Part shown: piece after piece, positions 32,879 through 45,149 of the stretch
Layout of the letters: each line of letters begins with the position of its first letter
How positions within the stretch are numbered: position 1 is the stretch's first letter
NCBI RefSeq assembly: GCF_905220415.1
Contig: NC_059558.1
Location: 8,134,501-8,198,500 of the forward strand
DNA from: Colias croceus
Taxonomy: Eukaryota; Arthropoda; Insecta; Lepidoptera; Pieridae
Direction of reading: 5' to 3'
Length of the DNA stretch: 64,000 nt
Notes under the pieces: model-generated
Databases searched by the model: none
What the model was told of the DNA's origin: nothing
The model's input: only the letters and a program-made list of their open reading frames with translations
Position numbers and translations under genes: made by a program

Positions 32879-35800
32879 TTATTCACTTTTATTATCACTT
32901 TTCAAATGTGTCTGCTCCCATTTCTTCTGCGAAAGTTTAAACGTTGCCACATCTAATTTGGTAGCAATTAATCTTCCACAAACAGTGCTGTTTAGAAGAT
33001 TGGATTTATCACTTAATTCCGCCATTATTTTGATTTTTTGCTCGTTGGATGACGCTTCGTATATTTTTTCAAAAGCGCGGGAACCGTACTGTGACATTGC
33101 TAGTGTTTGGTAGCAGCCCTGTGAAATAATGTTGATTTAATAAAAAAAATATTATCTTTTAATTTTATTAATTAATGTTTTATTTACATACTAGCTTACC
33201 GCCCGCGGCTTCGCCCGCTTTGTCTCAAACCTAATATATACTAACCTTCCTCTTGAATTACTCTATCTATTAAAAAAACTGCATCAAAATCCGTTGCGTA
33301 GTTTTAAAGATTTATGCATACAAAGGGACATAGGGTGATTGGTACAGTCTCTGGCACGTAACACGGCAATTTTATGGCACAGTGGGGATAAGTTCGGAAC
33401 TAAATTGGGCCATTTTATTGCTTACTTACTATTCTATGCCTATTTCTATGATTTATCATGATGTTCACAATAAAGTCAAAAATTGGACAGCAATTCGTGA
33501 AAATGACAGTGAACCAGGATTTTGCAAAAGGATATTTGCATTAGGATATTTTAAAGGAATTGCAAAAGGGTGTTTTAATACATTTAAATGTTTCTAATTT
33601 GTATCAAAAGAATCAATTTCATTAATATATTTAGCTTGGTTCGTTACAAAATATCTTCAGATTCCCAAAAATGTTCGCAATTTTTCGATCTATATAGTCT
33701 ATCGTTAATCCATACTATAAATACGATATTAATATTATAAATGCGAAAGTAACTCTGTCTGTCTGTCTGTTACTCAATCACGCCTTAACTACTGAACCAA
33801 TTTGCATGAAATTTGGTATAGAGATATTTTGATACCCGAGAAAGGACATAGGATAGGTTTTATCCCGGAAATCCCACGGGAACGGGAGCTATGCCGCGGG
33901 TGGAAAGCTAGTTATATATACATGATCTTCATACAAATAGCAATGGCATTTGTCCGCCTCGATGGTACAGTGGTTGACGTGTGAACGTTGACCGAGATGT
34001 CTTGGGTTCGATTCCCGGTGGAGACGAAGAAAAAAACAATGTCTCGGTCTGACACAGAAGGCTGGTCACCTACTTGTCCCTAAAGAAAATCGATCAGTGA
34101 AACAGATGTATAATGCATCTGCCCCTTACCCCACTAGGGGACATGGGACTTCACTTTTTCATACAAATGCAAATTCCTTAATTACCTTAAGCTTCCATAT
34201 CAGTTTATCCCTCGCCTTCACCCCCACAAACTGTCCCTTACAGAACGCATCCGCAACATGACAGCCTTTCGCTTCACTAAATATATATAAAAGACTGTCT
34301 GTTTGTAACTCGAGCAGGCTTTGCACTGGTTTTGTTGGTCGCTGAAACAAAAATTAGCATTTTCATTTTTAACAAGTATTTTCATTCGTATAAATTTATA
34401 AAGAATATAAAAAATTCGATCACGAGGCGGGACTCGAACCCGCATCCTTTCGCGCCATTCCGGGGCGGATGCCTCACCAACTCAGCCACTCGTGACCCGC
34501 CTTAGCAATCGAATTTATTCTATTCTTTCAGTTTTATGTGTCTAAGGGACACACCGTTTAGGGACACACATTATTTTCATTCAATTTAATAAAATTATCT
34601 CCTAAAACTTAACTACTGAGACATCATAATTTGGAATAGAATTATGGTATATATTAAAAAAATAATACACAGCAATGATTTTATAAGTAAAACCGTTTAC
34701 ATAGGATACCAACACAACATTCAAGCTTCAGAAACCAAGGGCCGGCGAAGATATGGCTGAACGCAGTGTAGAGCATTTTTCATTGTCAAACTATTATCGA
34801 TACTGTCCTCATTTAGATAAAATGGACATATTATAGAGCTAGAGCAAGAGCATTCTTTCGTGATCTTTTAGTGTAAGCGAAAACTCGTATTCAGTGTTGT
34901 TCAGTAGAACATTGCATAGAATCTTTTCCAACGGACTAAAAACAACGAAAGAATGCTCTACGCCTGTTTACACTAATAGAATTTTACAAAGTGTGGTTAG
35001 AAGCATACGCTCGTTTGATGTAAAAGCACTGTTATATATTTTAATAACCTAAATAAAACAGCAAAAACTTACCTGAAAATCGAGCAAAGTCTGCAATATA
35101 ACAGACCCGTGTATATGTATGAAGAAACCCTGAGTGACAACTTCTATGTTACCGCCGAGCGGCGCCAGGCGCAAACATTGTATCGCGAAGTGCTTTTGGT
35201 TCTCAGTGTCTGAACATTTTAGCGCTTTTTCTAAATTCTGGAAAGAAAAAATCATGATTATGCACAAAATTATAATCTATACTTAATATTATAAAGCTGA
35301 AGAGTTTGTTTGTTTGTTGGAATGCGCTAATCTCAGGAACTACTGGACCGATTTGAAAAATACTTTCGGTGTTAGATAGCCCATTTATCGAGGAAGGCTT
35401 AGCCTTCGCCCGCTTTTTCTCAATCCTAATAAATTATATACAAAAAACTTTCTTTTGAATCTCTCTATCTATTAAAAAAAAACCGCATCAAAATCCGTAG
35501 CATAGTTTTACAGATTTAAGCATACAAAGGGACATAGGGAGTAGGGACAGAGAAGGCGACTTTGTTTTATACTATACATAATTATAGTGATCACTAATCA
35601 CATTTATATGAAGCTAAACAAAACAACATTATGAAACCACTCAGTTAAAAAAGGCTACATAAATAAATAAATCAAGTGCAAAAGAACAAACATTACCTGC
35701 AAGAACTGTGTCTGCCTCGCTTTAATCCTCAAACATCCCTTAGCGAGTGCAACTAGCACCCCCGTGTTGCCACATGCAAGTAAAGTGTCAAATTTGTCCG

Positions 35801-38800
35801 ACAACTCGTCGAACATTGGCTCAAACTGAAAAGGAAATAACAATAAACTGAACAAGCATAGAATATACTAGAATTGTTTTTTTAGAAAAAATATAAAAGA
35901 AGCAATTGTTATGAAAAGTTACAGTACGATTCCAACTTAATGGCGGCTCGGAACATCGAACGATCTGATGCACAGAAAACAATTTTAGATATTACCGGAA
36001 CATTAAGGGTCATTTGCGCTGTGGAACTTCACGAACTTGTTCCGCCATCCCTATTCTTATATCGATCGTCGAGGCGCACAGATTCTAGGCATTGCCATAT
36101 GGTGGGACATTCCATGTACCCGGACTAAGCGGTTCGGTTCCACATTCTTTATTCTTCCCAATGGCGAGGGACTGGAACATGCTTCCTGAATCTGTGTTCC
36201 CCGACGAGTACAAAATGGGGGTCTTCAAGCGAAGAGTGAACCGGTACCTACTAGGGAAGCAGTACAATCTAAGACCGCATCTTAGCTTTCCATCAGGCGA
36301 GATTGTGGTCAAGCGCTTCCCTATCAAGAATTAAAAAAAAAAGATGCGCAGATGCGCGCTCGTGTATTCGCAGCTAACTTCCGAATGGCCATTAAGTTTG
36401 AATCGAACTGTACATCCATTCAGGGACAAATAAAAAAAACTAAGTTAATAATTTTGAAATAGTTATTGTCATAAACAAAAAAAATGTTCACAGGGTTTTA
36501 TAATTTCACTAAATATACAACATGGCTTAAGGTAGGGCAGACCGTAGAACAAAATTAGTTTTATTTCATAAATAATTGATCAGTCAGGAACAGAAAATAG
36601 GACAAACAACAAAATTTACCTCTTCCTTAATATGGCAGTTATCTATAAGCCGTTGTACTGTAAAGTTGAGCATTGGCATAGCCGCTAACTGGCCTAGGCG
36701 GTTGATGAAACAGCGCGCATATATTTGTGTGTATGTCTTCTTCTTTACAACGAACAGAGCCGCTTCTAATAGTCTGGAATAGATGTAGAATAAGGAACAT
36801 TACTTTCATAACATAAATAAATAAATAAATAAATAAAAAACATTTTACAAATTTATAAGCTTAAGTTTATAAGGATAATTTACATCAATATTCATTGAAT
36901 TGAGCATGGAATATGTAATTTAATAAACTATTTATATCACTGACATAATATTATAAAACAAGTCCTCCATCATCTCTGTCTGTTCACAATAAACTCACAA
37001 AACTACTTCAGCATTTTAACTGTTTTCACCAAAAAGATAGTTAGTGTGTTTCTTGAGGAAGATATGACGATTATAATTTACTAGTGGTCCGCCCCGGCTT
37101 CGCCCGTGGTACATGTTTCGCAATAAAAAGTAGCCCATGTCCTTTCTCGGGTATCAAAATATCTTCATACCAAATTTCATGCAAATTGGTTCAGTAGCTT
37201 AGGCGTGATTGAGTAACAGACAGAAAGACAGAGTTACTTTCACATTTATAATATTAACTAGTATGGATTATGTTTTAGACTACTCAAACGAAAAGCTAGT
37301 TTATATTATATTCATCACAATAACTTTGATATTATATGTTTTCAAATATTTCTTCATATTAATATTGCAATTACTAAGAAACTTGTTCAAAAGACAATAC
37401 ATGAAAAACTCACCTCACAGCAGATTCCGATTCAAACACCGGCGGCAGCGGACTTGCCTCTACACCAGTTTCATTTTTATCTTCTTTCTTGTCATCTGTA
37501 CCTTCCCCAACCCATCCATCTGGTGCAAAGCTCTCGTCTAACAACTTACCAACTAACGACTTAGTCAGCTTCTTATCAACATTCTTAACCGCATATAACA
37601 ATACTTGCAGCAAACCAGACGTTAAGTTTTGGTACGGCATATCTTTAAATTGCGGCCACGATGATAATCTATTAGCGAACTCAGTTACAATCTCTTTAAA
37701 ATCGTCCGGTACGACTTTGTACATCATGTCCGTCAAGTGTGGTGGAATCCCTTTCTTGTCTTGTACTGTCTCTTTAAATAGATTCACTTTAGGTTTCTCT
37801 CCTGGTAGTAAAGTTATTCCACTAAGACATTTTAAAGCGCTTCGTAAAATATGATTCGCGTATTGATCCCAGACGAAATCTTCCAAATTATTCAATGCGT
37901 ATTTACATATCTTTAATGTGAACTCACGACATGCTGCAATGTGTTTTTCTGTATATTTCTCTTCTGTTTTCTGCTTTTTAGCAGTTGATTCATCCTCTGT
38001 TTGCAAATGTTCAGTTGCTCGAACACATGATACTCGTAACAGAGTTTCCACAACATGGCTGGAGAAGTTATCGGAACAGAGTTTCCGCAGTTCTGGTGAT
38101 AGCACTTCAAAGAATCTTTCCAGATCTTCAGCAGATGCATAGGGAAGTAGCAGTTCTACGAGACGGCATCCTAACTGGTTACCAACAACATTTAGCTCTT
38201 CATCTTTTGTTCGTTCTAGCACATTTTTGACTAGGGCTTCTGTAAATACAGAATAATGCTTCAGTAACACTGTTTCACCATTCATTTTGTATGGTGGGTA
38301 AATAGTTGTTGTAATGTAATTTGTAAGTAAAACAACAATAGAATTATAGTACAAGTCTTAACAAATCAGAAAACATAATCAAAAACAATTAGCAGGGGTA
38401 ACCTCCATGTTATTTATTTGATTGCCACATTATACAGTATAAATTCTCAAAAACAAATTTGTTAGAAAGGGCCAAAGACTGTTTAATTTAATAACACAGT
38501 TGTCAAATATCGGTTATAGCATACCTATAAACATATTTATATGTATTCACCAGTTTCACCTGCATTATGTAGGAACCATGTTTGTAGGTTAAAATTATTT
38601 CACAAACTAAGTAAAATTACTTGATCATTCAAACTAATAATTAATTAGTAATTTATTATGATGTAAAATAAAACTATTTATATATTTACACGGCTTACCT
38701 CTTTCATCTGGATCTTGCACGCCTTGCTTTATAACATCTAAAATACCAACAAAATATTGGTACAGTTCTTCAGGTATCTGTGTTCCACGACCCAATTGTC

Positions 38801-38897
38801 CCTTCTTAGCGTATTTCTTAGCGTTGGATATAAAATTCTTCCTCTTCTTACGTTGTCTCTTTTTCTGTTCGTTGTTTTGTGGTTCTTCTTCACCCAT
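32879..38897 (-). CDS. NOP9: Nucleolar protein 9 (Pumilio-like pre-rRNA processing factor)
   Basis: Seven exons read on the minus strand: 38699-38897, 37414-38239, 36620-36773, 35697-35825, 35073-35237, 34186-34341, 32879-33118. All junctions are GT-AG, phases match, and the total is 622 residues, close to the usual size of NOP9 (about 630). The start MGEEEPQNNEQ is followed by a Lys/Arg-rich nucleolar-type segment. Pumilio-type helical repeats follow: NQLGCRLVELLLPYASAEDL, NFSSHVVETLLRVS, DQYANHILRSALKCL, GNTGVLVALAKGCL, HIHGSVILQTLLDFQ, GCHVADAFC and QYGSRAFEKIYEA. NOP9 binds pre-rRNA near the ITS1 cleavage site and is needed for 18S rRNA maturation in the nucleolus. The stop codon overlaps an AATAAA. 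It is single-copy and apparently intact; introns hold Helitron, SINE, LINE and tRNA-like pieces. Confidence 0.95.
33191..33330 (-). mobile_element. Helitron-like element fragment in NOP9 intron
   Basis: On the minus strand it ends GCGGGCGAAGCCGCGGGCGG...CTAG (33191-33194). The body contains the reverse of ACTACGCAACGGATTTTGAT. It lies directly upstream of the last NOP9 exon. The 5' side is not clearly delimited. Confidence 0.65.
33709..33911 (+). mobile_element. Non-autonomous Helitron-like element in NOP9 intron
   Basis: Starts TCCATACTATAAATAC and ends GGAAAGCTAG (33908-33911). The CTCTGTCTGTCTGTCTGTTA and ACCAATTTGCATGAAATTTG blocks are shared with 42043, 37081 and 46140. Confidence 0.75.
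33943..34158 (+). mobile_element. tRNA-derived SINE with target-site duplication
   Basis: The head has a box A-like TGGTACAGTGGTTGACGTG and a box B GGTTCGATTCCC at tRNA-like spacing, the internal promoter of RNA polymerase III. The tail contains GACACAGAAGGCTGGTCACC. TTCATACAAAT with GCAA occurs just before and just after the element (about 33929 and 34159), a convincing target-site duplication. It lies in NOP9 intron 6. Confidence 0.8.
34419..34496 (-). other. tRNA-like sequence, probably pseudogene or SINE head
   Basis: On the minus strand GTCACGA pairs with TCGTGAT as a 7-bp acceptor stem, GCGGG-TTCGAGT-CCCGC is a perfect T arm, and GGCTGAGTTGGTGAGGC is a D arm. The anticodon region folds poorly: the best 7-base loop (CCGGAAT) lacks U33. 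It is therefore likely a tRNA pseudogene or SINE head rather than a functional tRNA. AAATTCGAT and its inverse ATCGAATTT flank it. It sits in NOP9 intron 5. Confidence 0.5.
35276..35548. mobile_element. Chimeric Helitron-like element in NOP9 intron
   Basis: The left part to about 35402 is the plus-oriented start of the GAACTACTGGACCGATTTG family. The right part from about 35403 is a minus-oriented piece of the family seen at 33191-33330 (CGCCCGCTTTTTCTC onward). The two are joined at GGCTTAGCCTTCG without either CTAG end. Confidence 0.6.
35930..36334 (+). pseudogene. 5'-truncated LINE fragment (end of reverse transcriptase ORF)
   Basis: The last frame reads ARDWNMLPESVFPDEYKMGV then FKRRVNRYLLG and stops at 36332-36334. 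This is the typical end of a lepidopteran LINE ORF2 (RT-adjacent W..LP..VFP...FK..V motif). The upstream part (HELVPPSLFLYRSSRR) is in another frame, so there is at least one frameshift. It lies in NOP9 intron 3, opposite to that gene, and is unrelated in detail to the CR1-like LINE at 18010. Confidence 0.65.
37081..37268 (-). mobile_element. Non-autonomous Helitron-like element in NOP9 intron
   Basis: CTAG at 37081-37084 is the 3' end on the minus strand, preceded by GAAGCCGGGGCGGACCA. The 5' end CATACTAGTTAATATTATAA is near 37265. Same family as 46140-46328. Confidence 0.8.
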
Positions 38898-39130
38898 TTT
38901 AATATTTTAATAAAACAATTTGTAAACACAACGTTGAACGATCATATAATTTTAAATTTGAGGTTAAGCTGTCAAAATCACGCTGTCGGCGGCTGTCGGC
39001 TTTATTGAAGTTGACATTTCCATTTCTTACTATGTGGACATTTCGTTCAGTAATTTACAACATTTACTAATAATGTAGATTTTAGTCAGATATTAAATTT
39101 TGTAGCTTGTTCTAAGGGTTTGTTGATTCA
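38898..39130 (-). promoter_or_regulatory. Probable NOP9 promoter region
   Basis: The sequence just upstream of the NOP9 ATG on the minus strand contains no repeat and a CpG-containing GCCGACAGCCGCCGACAGCG stretch at about 38980-39000. No TATA box is convincing. Assignment is by position only. Confidence 0.3.
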
Positions 39131-39149
39131 GTAATACCAATACATATTT

Positions 39150-39445
39150 TCAATGATATTAAACAATAATCATCATCATCATTAGCCGATAGCCCATATA
39201 TACATTTTTCACTGCTGGGCGCTGAGACACAGGCCCCCCCCCTAATATGAGGGTATACTGTGGGGTATTAATACCGTATAGGACTATAGCACAATAGGCT
39301 ATAATCCACCACGCTGGCCAAGTGCGGGCTGGCTGATGTCGCATGTAGACTGTAGTCGAACTTTTCATTCGTCGACATGTCGGTTTCCTTCACCGTTCGA
39401 GCAGTGGTGATGTTATAACATGCACAGATAAATTGAAAAATTTAT
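39150..39445. repeat. Dispersed lepidopteran retroposon fragment
   Basis: The order CATCATCATCATTAGCC, CACTGCTGGGCGCTGAGACA, GCTGGCCAAGTGCGGGCTGG and TTTCCTTCACCGTTCGAGCA follows a repeat consensus very common in Lepidoptera (SINE/LINE 3' region). No coding frame is present. Confidence 0.55.
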
Positions 39446-42042
39446 TTGCTTATCTCGAAGTCCGCAGCTTCGCCCTTTTCTAGTTATTACAAACTATAAT
39501 AACTACTATCTCTGTTCCAAATTTTATGCACATGAATAGTGAATAGATACAGATATATTCGTATAAACTTTTCTGTTTAATGCCTATCCGAATAAAATTT
39601 TTATGGGACCAATTCGACACCATCCCGCATCGAACAAAAAGAATCACGTAAATCGGTTCAGAAACCTCGGAGTAATCGGTGTACATACATAAAAAAAAAA
39701 CATAGGTACCGGCCGAATTGATAACCTCCTCCTTTTTTGAAGTCGGTTAAAAACGTATCATCAGAAAGTAGCGAAAGTTTTATCAATTCATCAGGTACTT
39801 ATTCTTGGAACTTGGATGATAAAAACACGTTATTTACATGTTAATCTTCATCTGTCTCCATCATTTCCTTGGTCGCGGTCGGTCTAAAAAATCGTTTTTA
39901 GTAGTATGCAATAGAATAGAACACACGCAGAGATTTTTTTATGTATCTATAATAAATTAATATGGATGGTAGATTGATGAGTGATATAATTATTACTTTA
40001 CTATACTTACTTTCAATAAGTAAGTACCTACAATTTATTAATATATAAAATTACTCGTACTAGGTAGGTATCAACTTCAATAATTATTATTATCGTTCTA
40101 CAGTTATTTTCAATATGAGAAAATGATTGCATAGGCACTCTCGGCTATCACCTGACAGAGGCTAAGCGGTGTTCGCCCATTGGATAAATCTAGAGAGCAT
40201 TTGTTACTTTCGACCCACCGTTACTTTTGTACCCGGTCTCCCCTACCTACATAGGTATGAAACGATAAAAACCATAAGCATTGGTTTTATTATACATATT
40301 ATATAACTCAGTTCAACTAGCTGTGTAGAAAATCAACTGCGTATAGTTAAAGATCTCAGGGGAAGCGAATTTTAGACTATCCCCTGAGAGGTATGCTAAA
40401 AAAATAAGAAATTATATACCTAAATAGTTACCTAAAAGCTAAAAGTCACATAATTTTCTTATCTTCCGAAACGAGACCAGCTATTTTTTACAAAACAATG
40501 AAAAAGAAAACTATTCTCACCTCTAAAATATGAGACACATTAGTTAGTTGCACTGCACAATGCACATTATCTACTCATTATAACTGAACCCATTGTTCTA
40601 TACAATTTTTCATATTTGGCTCGCTAATGATTTCACCTATTAACCTATCTATGGAAATAGCAATAACAGAAATAGCTGATTGAGCTGATTACGCTTAGAG
40701 TATATATTATGTATTACAATAGTAGGTACATAGTATATAATATATATACTCTAAATTTATTAAAATAATAATTATATTAAGTAGCGGGAAAAATATGTTT
40801 GTGTCAATTTGAATTTAGAATCTGCAGCATCGATTTTTTCCTTGTAGTTTTTTTTTTTAATTTTCAAGCCATCGCATTTGGCGGCTAAATTTACAAAAAC
40901 ATATTTAAATTAATAAAAACATTTGGCATAATATGTTTTCATAAAAATTTTAATTACCAATACTAATTTGTTAATTGATTTTTAAATTAAAATTAAAAAA
41001 TGTATATTTATTAATGTTAATAATTTAAACTGCCACCCGCACAACTTTTAAGTTTATAACGAGCGACAAAAAAAAAGCAAGAGAAAAAAATTAAATCAGC
41101 ATTCTCCAAACATGGTACCTACATACCTAATATCTTAATTAATAATCTTCTACCTAAGTAATTAAAATTGTTATTTAGAAATTGTTTTCAAATTATTTTT
41201 TCTGAGTATAAAATGTTATTCAGTAAAATTAATTTAAGTATTCTTACCATGTACCTATTCTTAGTTCAAGTTCGTAAGCTCACCGTACAAGTTCCAACTT
41301 TAAAGCTAGACAGAGATGAAGTAGCGCCATCCCTGTCTAGATTTATGAATGTATTCCGTTCTCGGTTGTTCCCAGTTGTTCCCTGTAGCCAGAGACTATG
41401 GACGGACGCATACAAATTGTAAACTAGTTTACCGCGTATTTACGGAGAAAGTGTGACGTAATTTCAAATTAAATAAATAAATAAAATAAAAAAGGTGCAA
41501 CAGTCAATGTGGATTTTCGTGAGAGTATTAGTGATTTCTGGCGTTAAAAATTAAGGTATGTTCTTTAATTTTTATTTAATAATGTTGTTTGACAAGTTTA
41601 AAGGCCGCTGCATACGTGACGGGATTTTACCCGGACGGGACGTGACGGGAAGTTTTGGAAACATCGTTGCATACAAAATGCGTTGCATACAAAAGGCGTT
41701 GACCGCGGTTTCCCGCGTAACGCATTCTTGTTTTTTTTATGCATTTTTCGGCACGAGACGCGCGTTTAGTGCCTTTTATTATGTAAATAAGTTACCTAAA
41801 TAGAGTTATTTTATTCTCATAATTATTATACAATACTCGAATAATATAATAACTTATTACAATAGGATGCAAACACCTATAAATTATTTAATTTTAATTT
41901 ATAATTCGAACGAATTTGTTAGGTAATCCTTATTTTCTTTTATTAAAACTTCAGATTGTAACAAAAGGGTTATAATATTACTTGGGTTAAAAAAAAACAC
42001 CATCTTAAGCACTATCTACTAAAAAATGTGTAGAGGTTCCTA
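39446..42042. other. Gene-poor, repeat scraps only
   Basis: At 39470-39485 there is a Helitron-like end (GCAGCTTCGCCCTTTTCTAG) and at 39700-39750 the reverse of the CCGACTTCAAAAAAGGAGG repeat also present at 15209. The rest (about 2.3 kb) is AT-rich with no exon I can support. The CpG-containing stretch 41595-41770 (GACGGGATTTTACCCGGACG) is not repeated here and unassigned. Confidence 0.4.
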
Positions 42043-42275
42043 TCCATACTAATATTATAAATGCGAAAGTAACTCTGTCTGTCTGTTACTCAATCACGCC
42101 TAAACTACTGAACCAATTTGCATGAAATTTGGTATGGAGATATTTTGATACCCGAGAAAGGACATAGGCTACTTTTTATCCCGGGAAAATTACGCAATCC
42201 CGGAAATCCCACGGGAACGGGAACAATGCGGGTTTTTCTCTGACTGCGCGGGCGAAGCCGCGGGCGGATATCTAG
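42043..42275 (+). mobile_element. Non-autonomous Helitron-like element, complete
   Basis: Starts TCCATACTAATATTATAAAT and ends GCGGGCGAAGCCGCGGGCGG...CTAG (42272-42275) followed by T. This is the clearest full copy of the family represented at 33709, 37081 and 46140. Confidence 0.85.
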
Positions 42276-42922
42276 TAAAAAATAAATATTAAATTCCGAT
42301 CGTGTACCTATGGCTGTTCCTAGAATGCGATGCGACCCACAGAACATAATATATGTATAGAAGAGATGTGCGACCTCTTAGTTTTTTCTATGAAAAACGT
42401 AAGATTAAGATTAGTTAATCTGAGATTAATTTTAGATACCTAAGTACCTACTTAACTAAGAATATTGTTACTAACAAGTGGACCATTGATGTTACAGTGA
42501 ATAAATGAATTAATTATTAATTAACTCTTTTTACAAATTTTGATGGTATCGGTATGTAGGTAAGTAGGTACATAATTATTTTCGTACAAACACGTACATA
42601 CCTACTTTAGATTTTCCCTTGAAGTAATTTTTAACATTAATTAATTAGAATTAAAGATACCATTCACTATATATTTAAATTATAATAAATTAATATTAGT
42701 CTAGATTCTAGAAGGTTAAATAAATCGAATTTGTAACTAAATTAAAAGCAAATTCCAATAAGTCTGAAGGATACGAAGACGGCATGTTTGATTAAGCATA
42801 TCATGTCGTTAACCTTTAGACATTCATAAGGGTCCCGGTGAAGGGACTCCATACATTTAGTCGCGTCTTTTTATGTGACAAAGAAGATATTACATTTATT
42901 TTATACATACATTTATTTATTA

Positions 42923-43122
42923 CCTAATATTATAAAGCTGAAGAGTTTGTTTGATTGTTTGTTTGTTTTTTTGAACGCGGTAATCTCAGGAACTACTGGT
43001 CTGATTTGAAAAATTCTTTCGGTGTTAGATAGCCCATTTATCGAGAAAGGCTATAGGCTAAATCATCACGCTAAGACCAACAGGAGCGGAGCAATGCGAG
43101 TGAAACAGCGGGGAACAGCTAG
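42923..43122 (+). mobile_element. Non-autonomous Helitron-like element
   Basis: Starts near CCTAATATTATAAAGCTGAA and ends GGAACAGCTAG (CTAG 43119-43122). It has GTTTGTTTGTTT, TCAGGAACTACTGGTCTG and AGACCAACAGGAGCGGAGC. A degenerate second copy of its first half follows at about 43158-43265. Confidence 0.75.
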
Positions 43123-43850
43123 TATAATATATAATTAATGGAACTACCTAGGTACAATATGAAGCTAAAGAGTTTGTTTGCTTGTACAAGCAAATCTCAA
43201 GAAGTACCTACTGGTCCGATTTGAAATATTATTTCAGGTGGTCCATTTATGGACGACACAGGCAAGAATAATATTTCCGCGAAGCAGTTTGTTATGAAAA
43301 GGTCTCTATCGATTCGACGCCTCAAAACAATTAGACCTACACGATTATTTAACCTTAAAACTTACGAAATCTAAGTACATAGGTAATTGTTCTTGTAAGG
43401 ATCAATTGCAACACTAATTTTAAACCGCAACTGTTCTAAATTATTTTGATACCTATCTTATTACAAGGTAACCGCAGATTTGTGGTATTTTGCATACATA
43501 TTAAGTTTTTACCCTCTTTATTTTGATACCTGTATTGAAAAACTTTATAAAATACATGATTTATGACATAAAATCGTATCAAATTATCTTACAATGTTAG
43601 ATTTAAAACATCTTTCCTCAATTCTTCGGTTCGGCAGTTCCGGTTACTTTAATCAGAGTAAAAACAAAACAATTTAAGTACGTGAAACTATTGAAGGGTA
43701 ACGAACAACGGTTTGATCTTGGTATTAGGAGTTGTACCGAGAATCAATAATGGAAAGAATTGTTTTATCCGGTGATACTTTTACAAAATATATCCAATAC
43801 TTTAAAACATCATTTATACTACGAGTAGGTACTAGGTACTATATACGAAT
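43123..43850. other. Non-coding, AT-rich
   Basis: Apart from the degenerate Helitron-like half copy at about 43158-43265, nothing is recognised. Confidence 0.4.
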
Positions 43851-44046
43851 TCCATACTTATATTATAAAGCTGAAGAGCTTGTTTGTTTGAACGCGCTAA
43901 TCTCAGGAACTGCTGGTCCGATTTGAAAAATTCTTTCGGTGTTAAATAGCCCATTTATCGAGAAAAGCTATAAGCTATAATATATCATCACGCTAAGACC
44001 AATAGGAGCGGAGCCACGCGGGTGAAACCGCGAAGCGCAGCTATAG
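43851..44046 (+). mobile_element. Non-autonomous Helitron-like element
   Basis: Starts TCCATACTTATATTATAAAG. The body is the same family as 42923-43122. The right end reads CGCAGCTATAG, where the usual CTAG is expanded to CTATAG. Confidence 0.7.
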
Positions 44047-44775
44047 TTAATGATTTATGAGAAAGAACTGGATGAAGAATATTGGAAAACATATTACAAA
44101 CGGCTGTGGTCATTGAAAATTATATCCCTAATCTACTTTGAACGAACTTTCATGTTTACAGTAAATTACGAAATATTGCTACGTACGCAATGGGTTATCT
44201 TGTTATCTATTTTATCAAACACATTTCTAAATTTGTTGCACCATCCCGCTTAATTATAGTTTAGGACAATATACCTACTAAGGTAGATAAAGACGATAAC
44301 TATAAGGAATAAGATGTATAACAACTAAGTATGCACTGTATGCTGTAGATTTTCCATACAATATGAGAAGCAGAAATCATGATTGTTTTGCATACAACTA
44401 AGATAATAATAAAAAAAAAATTGTTAAAATTAAAATTTTAACAGATCCAATAAATGATTTGATAAGTCTTTATTTTTACTATTAATATAATTTAACTACA
44501 TCAAAATTCTCGAATTTGTTGTATCTAAAAAGAAAAAATCTACATAATATTATTTTTTCCTGTTTTTATTAAAAAACCAGGATAAATCTATAGAGTCCCC
44601 TCGCATCTTCAAATCGTCCGCAAACCGGCCTGATGACGTCACACAGGCGCGACTGACCCACTTGGTAAAAGCTCTTCTCTTACTCCTTTGGTGCAGTGGT
44701 TAAAGTAGCGTGAGAGGACTTGGGTTTGATTCTTGTTTTACACTTTATATGTTAATGTTAAGTTATATCAGATTA
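44047..44775. other. Non-coding with one tRNA-like fragment
   Basis: At about 44688-44745, TTGGTGCAGTGGTTAAAG and GGGTTTGATTCTTG are spaced like box A and box B of a tRNA-derived SINE head; no body or duplication is recognisable. The rest is AT-rich and unassigned. Confidence 0.4.
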
Positions 44776-45093
44776 TCTATACATATAATAAATCTGTAGA
44801 AGGGTCAATTCTGTACATTGAAAATATTGAAAAAATAAATAGCAGGGGGTGTTACTGGATCGATACCTAGCCCAAATATGTGATTAAAAAAATTTTTGTC
44901 TGTCTGTCTGTCTGTATGTTCAGGCATCACGTGAACACTAACGGTTCGATTTCGATGAAACTTGGTATAATTATACTTTATTATCCTGGGCATAAAATAG
45001 GATACTTTTTATCCCGGAAAAATACGTAGAAAATAAATAAATCGTAATTTTTCTTAATTTTTCCGCGCGGACGGAGTCGCGGGCGGAAGCTAG
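44776..45093 (+). mobile_element. Helitron-like element with TCTG microsatellite
   Basis: Nearly identical to 30567-30892: the start TCTATACATATAATAAATC, the GTCTGTCTGTCTGTCTGTA run and the CGGAAGCTAG end (45090-45093) are all present. The tetranucleotide run is shorter here. Confidence 0.8.
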
Positions 45094-45149
45094 TAATATT
45101 ATAAAGATACGGAACGTAAAATTAAAAGTATTTTTTTACATAATTCTCC

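Noticed and set aside
33382..33597. 71-codon plus frame in NOP9 intron
   Set aside because: No recognisable domain, lies inside an intron of a gene on the other strand, and no splice signals support it.
34419..34496. Functional tRNA gene
   Set aside because: The acceptor and T arms are good, but the anticodon stem is imperfect and the loop lacks U33, so I list it only as tRNA-like.
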